DNA from: Bacteroidales bacterium | GTDB taxonomy: Bacteria; Bacteroidota; Bacteroidia; Bacteroidales; Tenuifilaceae | Direction: 5' to 3' | NCBI GenBank assembly: GCA_008933525.1 | Contig: WBUV01000260.1 | Span: 1 to 5,339 of the forward strand | Length of the DNA: 5,339 nt | Shown: positions 1-5,339 of the stretch, one piece after another | How positions within the stretch are numbered: position 1 is the first letter of the stretch | How the letters are laid out: each line of letters opens with the position of its first letter | Translations under genes and position numbers: made by a program | The notes under the pieces: generated by a model | What the model was told of the DNA's origin: nothing | The model's database searches: none | The model's input: the letters and a program-made list of their open reading frames with translations, nothing else

Positions 1-1364
1 GCCATACATTTACACCATCGTTCCGTGGAGAATTCTCCGCAATAGGATCTAACTATGCATTCTCGACAACAAACAACGAAGATCCCGGGAAAGCATACAG
101 CCATGAATACAAAATTGGGCACTACGAAACTCGTGGCGACTTGTACTATCTGGTAAATGAAAAACATTCCGTTGAAGGAGGAATAAGCCTTATTTACTAC
201 AACCTGAATAGAGGGACTGTCAACCCATATGGAAATGAATCCCTCAGACTAAAAACACCACTTGGTTCAGAAAAAGCCATTGAAAGTGCCATTTATATAT
301 CGGATAGTTACGATATTACAAGCAACCTTAACTTCGTGATGGGGCTCAGATATTCCTTATTCAGCCCTATTGGCGCCAAGGATGTTTACAAATATAGCCC
401 AAACAGTCCGTTCGATAAACGTTATATCACAGATACATTACATTTTGAGAATAACGAAATCATCAAAACATACTCATTGCCCGAGGCACGTATTTCTATC
501 ACCTACAAAACGGACTCCAATGGCTCGCTAAAGCTATCGTTCAACCAATCGCAGCAAAGTATATTCATGCTCTCGAACACACTATCGGTGGCACCAAATA
601 CGCAGTGGAAACTATCCGACTATCATTTAAAACCATCGAGAAGCAATCAGGTTTCGTTTGGAGTATTCAGGAATTTCCCTTCGAAGAGCATTGAGGCGTC
701 TATAGAGATATACGGGAAGCAAACCTCTCACTTTTCAGAATTTAAGGATGGTGCCGATTTTATAAATAATCCCATAACAGAAACCCAGATAATACAAGGC
801 AATCAATCGGGATATGGTTTAGAAGTCCTACTCAAAAGAACCAACAGAAAACTAGAAGGCTGGTTATCGTACACCTACTCAAAATCGACCATTAAAGTTG
901 ATGGAAAACAACCTTGGCAAAAAATTAACGATGGAAATCCTTACCCATCAAATTACGATATTCCGCACGTGCTAAACCTAGTGGCCAATTTACACTTATC
1001 GCGCAGAATAACATTCTCTACAATTGCAACTTACCAAACCGGCAAACCTGTAACATATCCCCTATCAATATTTTATATAAACGGAGTACCATATATCGAT
1101 TATTCAAAAAGGAATGAATTTAGAATTCCGGAGTACTTTAGGGTAGATTGCTCGCTTGCACTAGAAGGAAATCTTAAAAAGAAAAAAGCGATGCATAGTT
1201 CATTCATGATAAGCGTTTACAATGCACTCGGAAGAAAGAACCCTTACACAGTATACTTTAAATCAGAAAATGGCGTGATTAAAGGCTACAAATACTCCGT
1301 CATTGGTGTACCTCTTGTAACTTTCACATGGTTAATTAAATTAGGAAATTATGCAACGGATTAA
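1..1364 (+). CDS. TonB-dependent outer-membrane receptor, C-terminal beta-barrel part (5' end outside window)
   Basis: The reading frame is open from the first base (first whole codon at base 3) to TAA at 1362-1364, giving 453 residues of a longer protein. A TTG at 141 is internal: coding sequence continues upstream of it in the same frame with barrel-like character, so it is not the start. The whole fragment is alternating amphipathic strands and polar loops. Recognisable late-barrel landmarks, in fragment numbering, are GLEVLLKR near 272, DIPHVLNLVANL near 319, YQTGKPVTYP near 344, RIPEYFRVD near 374 and YNALGRKNPYTVYF near 406, then the closing strand IPLVTFTWLIKL-like segment near 436-447. 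Family knowledge: these proteins import substrates across the outer membrane using TonB energy; the N-terminal regulatory-like domain and plug should lie upstream. The substrate is not readable. Six residues (GNYATD) extend past the usual barrel end and overlap the next gene. It pairs with the DUF4249 gene behind it, a common Bacteroidota arrangement, and is not of the SusC/SusD type as far as can be seen. Confidence 0.93.
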   Translation, partial: HTFTPSFRGEFSAIGSNYAFSTTNNEDPGKAYSHEYKIGHYETRGDLYYLVNEKHSVEGGISLIYYNLNRGTVNPYGNESLRLKTPLGSEKAIESAIYISDSYDITSNLNFVMGLRYSLFSPIGAKDVYKYSPNSPFDKRYITDTLHFENNEIIKTYSLPEARISITYKTDSNGSLKLSFNQSQQSIFMLSNTLSVAPNTQWKLSDYHLKPSRSNQVSFGVFRNFPSKSIEASIEIYGKQTSHFSEFKDGADFINNPITETQIIQGNQSGYGLEVLLKRTNRKLEGWLSYTYSKSTIKVDGKQPWQKINDGNPYPSNYDIPHVLNLVANLHLSRRITFSTIATYQTGKPVTYPLSIFYINGVPYIDYSKRNEFRIPEYFRVDCSLALEGNLKKKKAMHSSFMISVYNALGRKNPYTVYFKSENGVIKGYKYSVIGVPLVTFTWLIKLGNYATD

Positions 1365-2496
1365 ACTTTTTATACCCATAATACTACTGGCGACTATTTC
1401 GTGTATTGAGCAATTCACTCCAAAATACGAAAAAGAGCTAACGAACAAGTATATTATTACCGGCGAAATAAATGATATTGAGGGATATCAGTACATCACT
1501 ATATCCATGACATCGCCCATCGACAAGCCTAATTTTCTACCATTAACCGATTGCATTGTTGAGGTACACGACGACAAGGATAATAAGTTTATTTTCTCCG
1601 AATTTGAGGATGGAAAATACAGATCGTACATTAATGGGAATTTTCTTGTTCCGGGAACATCGTACAAGGTTAGGATAGAAACACCTGCGGGAGAAACAAT
1701 TGAATCGGATTACGACCAAATGCCAATTTGCCCCAACATTGATAACGTATACTACGAGCGAGTAGATTTACCCACAAGTAATCCCAACGAATTTGTAAAT
1801 GGTGTTCAATTTTACGTTGATGTTAAGGGTTCGGAGAATGATAGCCGATTTTACCGATGGGAAATTGTTGAAACATTCGAATACCACTCATTCTACCCAA
1901 TTCAGATATACTACGATGGAAGGTTGAACAAAATTGAGCCCGACTACTCAAAGTACTACTGCTATCAAACGCAACCAGTTAAAAATATTTACACAGTAAA
2001 TACCAGTTCATTACTTAATAATAACTACAAAAAGTTACCATTACACTTTGTTGACAATACAACACAAAAACTGCAACATCAGTATTCTATAGAAATCACT
2101 CAGTTTGCGTTAAGTAACGAAGCCTATACATACTGGAATCAACTTCAGCAAAACGCAACGGATCAGGGTGGATTATTCGACAGGCAGCCCTTTAACGTTA
2201 TAAGCAACCTTAAATCGACAAAAAACTCCGAAGTTAAGGTTCTCGGGTTCTTTTATGCTTGTTCAAAAAAGAGTAAAAGGTACTTCTTCAGCAATATCCC
2301 CAACCTAAACTTCAACTTTTTCGGGATGTGCGAGCCACAAAAACTCGAAATGGGATTTTCCCCCTATTCTCCGGAGGATTACCCAGTTTACTGTGTAATC
2401 ATGGAAGATGGTTCGCTAGGAGTTGCCTCCTCGCAATGTTTCGATTGCACCTTACTTGGAGGAACTACCACAAAACCAACATTCTGGCCTAACTAA
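1351..2496 (+). CDS. DUF4249 family lipoprotein
   Basis: This encodes 381 residues starting with a short basic N-terminus, a hydrophobic stretch and a lipobox-like TISC with Cys18, so it should be a lipoprotein, probably on the outer membrane. The N-terminal region (about 30-115) is beta-rich with an early YIITGEI strand and a PGTSYKVRIETP-like segment, typical of the Ig-like start of DUF4249. The C-terminal region carries the family's best-kept pieces: YWNQLQQNATDQGGLFD near 261, the P-F-N-V-I-S-N-L segment near 280, VLGFFYAC near 297, and the ending CFDCTLLGGTTTKPTFW near 363. Cysteines at 304, 327, 348, 363 and 366 could form disulfides. Function is unknown for the family; it is often encoded beside TonB-dependent receptors, and here its ATG lies inside the last codons of one, so a partner role in uptake or surface binding is a fair inference. 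AGGAAA lies only 2 nt before the ATG, too close to be a good ribosome site, so translational coupling to the receptor is likely. The family assignment is strong, the role is not. Confidence 0.92.
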   Translation: MQRIKLFIPIILLATISCIEQFTPKYEKELTNKYIITGEINDIEGYQYITISMTSPIDKPNFLPLTDCIVEVHDDKDNKFIFSEFEDGKYRSYINGNFLVPGTSYKVRIETPAGETIESDYDQMPICPNIDNVYYERVDLPTSNPNEFVNGVQFYVDVKGSENDSRFYRWEIVETFEYHSFYPIQIYYDGRLNKIEPDYSKYYCYQTQPVKNIYTVNTSSLLNNNYKKLPLHFVDNTTQKLQHQYSIEITQFALSNEAYTYWNQLQQNATDQGGLFDRQPFNVISNLKSTKNSEVKVLGFFYACSKKSKRYFFSNIPNLNFNFFGMCEPQKLEMGFSPYSPEDYPVYCVIMEDGSLGVASSQCFDCTLLGGTTTKPTFWPN

Positions 2497-2509
2497 AAGA
2501 TTTATCACA

Positions 2510-4168
2510 ATGAAAATTATAGTAATAAAACTCCTCCTTTTACTTTTGTTTATTCCAGAATTAATCCATGGAATAAATAATCAACCAGAAAAAATAGCTG
2601 TATTCACAGACAGGAATCTATATATCTGCAACGAAAAAATCCTATTCACGGCCACAATACAATCAAATAACACCAATAAAGCGGAGTTCAGCAGTGTGCT
2701 TTATGTTGAATTAATATCGCCCGATGGCGAAAGTTTTTCCAAGTCGAAATTTGCCATAAAAAACAGCATATCGAATGGCAGCATATTAATCCCAGGCAAT
2801 ATGCTTTCGGGAATATACTATCTGAAAACATACACAAAATGGATGCGTAATTTTGGTCCCGAGTGCTATTCGTATACTCTAATAAAAGTTGTGAATCCAT
2901 TTAAAAATGGAATTCTCAACATCGATCAAAAATCATATAAAATAAAATCATACATCGATTCTAGCAACGTTGAAAATACTGATGTACAAATTATCATCCC
3001 AAAAACTAGCTTTTCGACCAGAGAATCAACAAACCTCAGTGTTAAAGTCAAGGAAAAAATTAAGGATGATATCCAAACCATGACCATATCCGTTGCACCA
3101 AAAGGCACGGTAATTAACACGATAGTTTTACAGAATACAGATTCGCTCCAAAATAAAGAAATTGACTACAAACCAGAAACAAAGGGAATCTCGCTAAGCG
3201 GAAAAGTTTTGTCATCGAAAAACAAACCACTAATTAACACACGTGTAAATCTCTCAGTAATTGGGAACAACGATATTATTACACAGTATTCCGATTCCTT
3301 GGGTAAATTCAATTTTGGCTTTCTGGATTACTACAATAGTAAAGACCTGTTTATTAGCGCCGAAAGCAAAGATGATAACGAAACACCCAAATTGCTTATC
3401 GATAACGACTTTTGCAACAAAGAGATAGCCTTACAGTTTCATCCGTTTACACTTTCTGAAACTGAAAAAAACACCGTTCTAAAAATGGCTCAGAATTTAC
3501 AGGTAGACAGCCTATATAATAATGACACGATAAAAACTGCAGATTTTGAATCGGAATACACCCATCCATTCTACGGAAAACCATCAAAATCGATCTATTT
3601 CGACAAATATGTATTACTCCCAACAATTGATGAGTACTTCTCGGAGTTTATAGGCGATGTTGCTATAAAAAAACGAAACGGAAAGCGATACTTTAAAATT
3701 CAGGGATTCCAATCGGCAATGCAAATCTACGACCCTTTAGTGATGATTGATTTTATTGCAATAGAGAATCACGACCTATTGCTATCGATAAATCCTCAGA
3801 ACATTTCTCATGTCGAAATAATAAACGAGCCATATGTAAAGGGTAGCGCTACTTACGGTGGAGTAATTAGCTTTATATCAAAAAAGAGAAATTTTGCAGG
3901 AATTGAACTTCCTAAATCTGGCCTGTTTATCAACTATAGCTTCTACAAACCAATTAGCAATATTAATACAGATGATTTTGTTGCTAAAAACCCTGATGCC
4001 AGAAACACACTTCTTTGGGTCACCACTAATAATTTTGGCAAACCAAACAACGATTCATTCACTCTTAAAACTGGCGATACACCTTGCGATTACACAATAA
4101 TTGTTAAGTGTATAGATAAATCAGGGAATATTTATTCTACAAGTAAAACAATCAGTGTTTTAGAGTAA
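2510..4168 (+). CDS. Secreted MG2-like / carboxypeptidase-regulatory-like / TonB-plug-like surface protein (no beta-barrel)
   Basis: The ATG at 2510 is chosen because it begins a clear signal peptide (MKIIVIKLLLLLLFIPELIHG, cleavage probably near residue 21-22) 13 nt after the previous stop; the frame stays open back to a TTG at 2423, but that would put 29 polar residues before the signal and overlap the DUF4249 gene. The product has 552 residues. Residues about 28-130 resemble an alpha-2-macroglobulin MG2 domain (FTDRNLYICNEKILFTA, LYVELISPDG, SGIYYLKTYTKWMRNFG). Residues about 226-285 resemble a carboxypeptidase-regulatory domain (SLSGKVLSSKNKPL, DSLGKFNF). Residues about 380-460 resemble a TonB plug (DPLVMIDFIAIEN, ISHVEIINEPYVKGSATYGGVISFIS). 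Residues about 495-552 form a last beta segment with ARNTLLW and DYTIIVKCIDKSG, as in related Bacteroidota proteins. No barrel follows the plug-like part, so it is not itself a transporter. There is no lipobox; it is probably periplasmic or surface-bound. Role unknown; context suggests a partner of the upstream receptor. Cys526 and Cys534 might pair. Confidence 0.83.
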   Translation: MKIIVIKLLLLLLFIPELIHGINNQPEKIAVFTDRNLYICNEKILFTATIQSNNTNKAEFSSVLYVELISPDGESFSKSKFAIKNSISNGSILIPGNMLSGIYYLKTYTKWMRNFGPECYSYTLIKVVNPFKNGILNIDQKSYKIKSYIDSSNVENTDVQIIIPKTSFSTRESTNLSVKVKEKIKDDIQTMTISVAPKGTVINTIVLQNTDSLQNKEIDYKPETKGISLSGKVLSSKNKPLINTRVNLSVIGNNDIITQYSDSLGKFNFGFLDYYNSKDLFISAESKDDNETPKLLIDNDFCNKEIALQFHPFTLSETEKNTVLKMAQNLQVDSLYNNDTIKTADFESEYTHPFYGKPSKSIYFDKYVLLPTIDEYFSEFIGDVAIKKRNGKRYFKIQGFQSAMQIYDPLVMIDFIAIENHDLLLSINPQNISHVEIINEPYVKGSATYGGVISFISKKRNFAGIELPKSGLFINYSFYKPISNINTDDFVAKNPDARNTLLWVTTNNFGKPNNDSFTLKTGDTPCDYTIIVKCIDKSGNIYSTSKTISVLE

Positions 4169-4184
4169 ATTAAAGCTTCCGATC

Positions 4185-5099
4185 ATGAAAAGAATATTGA
4201 TTTGCACAAAAATAGTTGTTATTGCGGCACTAGCATTGCTGCTATCGTGCGACGACAACAACTCAACAATAGAGGAACAGGTGACTAAAGTAACCTACCC
4301 CATTGGAGGTGACGTATTTATTCGCGAGGGAATTCTTACAATTGAATGGACCGATGATGTTAGTTCCCACGTTCGCATTAAACTTTACAAGGGCAATACT
4401 CGAATACTTAGCATAACAGAATCGACTGAGAACACCGGTAAATACACTTGGTTAATTCCCGATAGCCTAGAGAACGGAAACGATTACAGAATAAAAATAT
4501 TTAGCAATACCGACGACTTTATTTTTTACCAAAGCAACGAATTCAAGATATTGGGTAAAGCCGGAGTATCAGTGTATGTGGATCCAAGAGATAATCAATC
4601 TTACAAAATAGTAAAAATTGGCAACCAATGGTGGTTTGCCGAAAACTTCAACTACAAAACATCTAGCGGCTCTTGGGTTTACGACAACAATGAATCGAAC
4701 AGCAACGATTGGGGACGACTTTACGACTTGCAAACAGCCGTTTCGGCTTGTCCCAACGGCTGGCAACTTCCATCAGATGAGGACTGGAAAACCCTTGAAC
4801 TGTTTATCGGCCTAAAAACCACCGACATTAACAGAGATGGCCCCAGAGGTAGATATGAAGGCATCCTATTGATGGAGAATGGAGGACTAGATTTTAATAT
4901 AAAATTCGGGGGTTTCTTTAATTACTTCAACGCTTCGTTTTTCAATTCATGGGTTGAAGCCAACTTTTGGAGTTCAACTAAATACTATAGCTATTCGGCT
5001 TGGTCACGAAAATTTAACTACGGCTATGGAACAATAACTAGAACTAGAGTAAACTTGGAGAATGGGCTATCGGTAAGGTACTGCAAATACGAATTCTGA
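4185..5099 (+). CDS. FISUMP-domain lipoprotein with N-terminal Ser/Thr-rich (Kre9/KNH-like) beta domain
   Basis: This encodes 304 residues, ATG 16 nt after the previous stop and no Shine-Dalgarno sequence. The N-terminus is a lipoprotein signal (KR, hydrophobic core, LLLSC with Cys22), followed by acidic and polar residues DDNN, which could favour surface export in this phylum. Residues about 35-122 match the Ser/Thr-rich GPI-anchored (Kre9/KNH-like) beta-sandwich pattern: VTYPIGGDVF, LTIEWTDDV, VRIKLYKG, TGKYTWLIPDSLENG, YRIKIFS. Residues about 128-304 are a FISUMP domain (Fibrobacter succinogenes major paralogous domain): DPRDNQSYKIVKIGNQWW, FAENFNY, GRLYDLQTAVSACPNGWQLPSDEDW, FWSSTKYY, and the end GLSVRYCKYEF. 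The only cysteines in the mature folded part are 189 and 300, a likely disulfide. Family knowledge: FISUMP proteins are secreted or lipid-anchored, often in many copies per genome, with no settled function. Its place last in the cluster suggests co-expression with the receptor module, but it could be an independent surface protein. The family call is firm; function is not. Confidence 0.9.
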   Translation: MKRILICTKIVVIAALALLLSCDDNNSTIEEQVTKVTYPIGGDVFIREGILTIEWTDDVSSHVRIKLYKGNTRILSITESTENTGKYTWLIPDSLENGNDYRIKIFSNTDDFIFYQSNEFKILGKAGVSVYVDPRDNQSYKIVKIGNQWWFAENFNYKTSSGSWVYDNNESNSNDWGRLYDLQTAVSACPNGWQLPSDEDWKTLELFIGLKTTDINRDGPRGRYEGILLMENGGLDFNIKFGGFFNYFNASFFNSWVEANFWSSTKYYSYSAWSRKFNYGYGTITRTRVNLENGLSVRYCKYEF

Positions 5100-5117
5100 G
5101 TTTTTGTAATGTAAATT

Positions 5118-5154
5118 ATCATTATGATTATATTCATCTGATAATCATAATGAT
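5118..5154 (+). repeat. Perfect 14-bp inverted repeat after the last gene (possible terminator or paired operator)
   Basis: The arms ATCATTATGATTAT (5118-5131) and ATAATCATAATGAT (5141-5154) are exact reverse complements around a 9-nt loop, starting 19 nt after the TGA at 5097-5099. Its position fits a transcription end or mRNA-stabilising hairpin for the four-gene unit. Only two of the 14 pairs are G-C and the sequence behind it is T-rich but has no clean T run, so a standard intrinsic terminator is only one option. Each arm also contains its own 11-bp palindrome (ATCATWATGAT), which could instead be a protein-binding site. Confidence 0.6.
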
Positions 5155-5173
5155 TCATTTCTCTAATTATTAT

Positions 5174-5186
5174 GCTACTCTGTAGC
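5174..5186. repeat. Short hairpin GCTAC-TCT-GTAGC
   Basis: A perfect 5-bp stem with a 3-nt loop. It extends by three A-T pairs (5170-5172 with 5188-5190) beyond one T-T mismatch. It is the first of three hairpins of equal size in this tail and is possibly a REP-like palindrome; alone it would be weak evidence. Confidence 0.4.
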
Positions 5187-5225
5187 TTAAATATAAGTCA
5201 ACCGCCTACTTTTCTAAAGTCTTTT

Positions 5226-5238
5226 GCCGCTATGCGGC
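5226..5238. repeat. Short GC-rich hairpin GCCGC-TAT-GCGGC
   Basis: A perfect, all-GC 5-bp stem with a 3-nt loop in an AT-rich region, flanked by TTTT on the left (5222-5225) and AAAAAA on the right (5241-5246), which can lengthen the stem past a 2-nt TC bulge. Read on the + strand it is followed by A rather than T, and on the - strand by AAAAG, so it is not a normal intrinsic terminator in either direction. It is the strongest of the three hairpins. Confidence 0.5.
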
Positions 5239-5286
5239 TCAAAAAACTGCAATATTTTTAAGTCATAACAGGATTAAGGAGCAAAT

Positions 5287-5299
5287 GCCCCGTTGGAGC
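5287..5299. repeat. Imperfect short hairpin GCCCC-GTT-GGAGC
   Basis: The geometry is 5-bp stem and 3-nt loop, as in the two preceding hairpins, with one C-A mismatch in the middle of the stem. GGAGC also occurs at 5278-5282, giving a short direct repeat. It is the weakest of the three and is listed because of the shared spacing and shape. Confidence 0.3.
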
Positions 5300-5339
5300 G
5301 CAATAACAAAATGCTCAATAAGGTTAGACTTTCGTAAAT

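Larger units (their letters stand above)
5100..5339. other. Intergenic tail with hairpins, no supported gene
   Basis: These 240 bases follow the last stop codon and run to the window edge. They are AT-rich and have no long open frame with coding character on either strand. They contain the inverted repeat at 5118-5154 and three short 5-bp/3-nt hairpins at 5174, 5226 and 5287. I see no tRNA or rRNA signature and no convincing Bacteroidota promoter (TTTG ... TAnnTTTG). A gene may start beyond the right edge. Confidence 0.6.

Noticed and set aside
141..1364. TTG at 141 as the start of the receptor gene
   Set aside because: The same frame is open back to base 3 and encodes barrel-like sequence; there is no signal peptide after 141. 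The gene is cut by the window edge.
2423..2509. TTG at 2423 as the start of the MG2/plug-like protein
   Set aside because: It would place 29 polar residues before a textbook signal peptide and overlap the DUF4249 gene by 74 nt. ATG at 2510 is far better.
2688..3120. Two short minus-strand open frames (2688-2900 and 2926-3120)
   Set aside because: They lie wholly inside the MG2/plug-like gene, have no family resemblance and no start context; they are antisense shadows.
3894..4100. Short plus-strand open frame in another phase
   Set aside because: It is inside the conserved C-terminal coding region of the MG2/plug-like gene, with no recognisable product.
4569..4815. Overlapping short open frames on both strands within the FISUMP region
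   Set aside because: The FISUMP frame has clear family motifs here; the others have none.
5222..5246. GC hairpin with flanking T and A runs as a bidirectional intrinsic terminator
   Set aside because: The T run comes before, not after, the stem in each reading direction, so neither strand has the stem-then-U-tract order.
5118..5299. CRISPR array
   Set aside because: The repeated elements differ in sequence, are short and palindromic, and there are no regular unique spacers or cas genes.
5285..5339. Possible gene start: AAGGAG at 5276-5281 and ATG at 5285, open to the window end
   Set aside because: The spacing is only 3 nt, the ATG lies at the edge of a hairpin, and 18 codons of unremarkable sequence are too few to support a gene.

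Overview
This window looks like a chromosomal stretch from an AT-rich member of the Bacteroidota. Several things point there: a TonB-dependent receptor (TBDR) followed directly by a DUF4249 lipoprotein, a Bacteroidota-type MG2/plug surface protein, a FISUMP-family lipoprotein, and starts with no good Shine-Dalgarno sequence. The order could be Bacteroidales/Marinilabiliales-like, but the sequence does not settle this.

Layout. All four supported genes are on the + strand and tightly packed. (1) Bases 1-1364 hold the C-terminal 453 codons of a TBDR beta-barrel; its plug and signal peptide lie off the left edge. (2) Bases 1351-2496 encode a DUF4249 lipoprotein whose start overlaps the receptor's end by 14 nt. 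(3) Bases 2510-4168, after a 13-nt gap, encode a secreted protein with an MG2-like N-terminus, a carboxypeptidase-regulatory-like domain, a barrel-less TonB-plug-like domain and a small C-terminal beta domain. (4) Bases 4185-5099, after a 16-nt gap, encode a lipoprotein with a Ser/Thr-rich (Kre9/KNH-like) beta domain and a C-terminal FISUMP domain. No internal promoter or terminator was seen, so the four are probably one transcript started upstream of the window.

Bases 5100-5339 carry no convincing gene. They hold a perfect 14-bp AT-rich inverted repeat just after the last stop, built from two ATCATWATGAT palindromes, and then three short hairpins of the same geometry (5-bp stem, 3-nt loop). 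These look like intergenic REP-like palindromes, though that is inference.

Working together (inference): all four products should pass the inner membrane and end up at or outside the outer membrane. The simplest reading is a surface module: a TonB-energised transporter, its DUF4249 partner lipoprotein, an MG2/plug-like surface protein and a FISUMP lipoprotein. The substrate cannot be read from the sequence. No sensor, sigma/anti-sigma pair, hydrolase or transposase is present.
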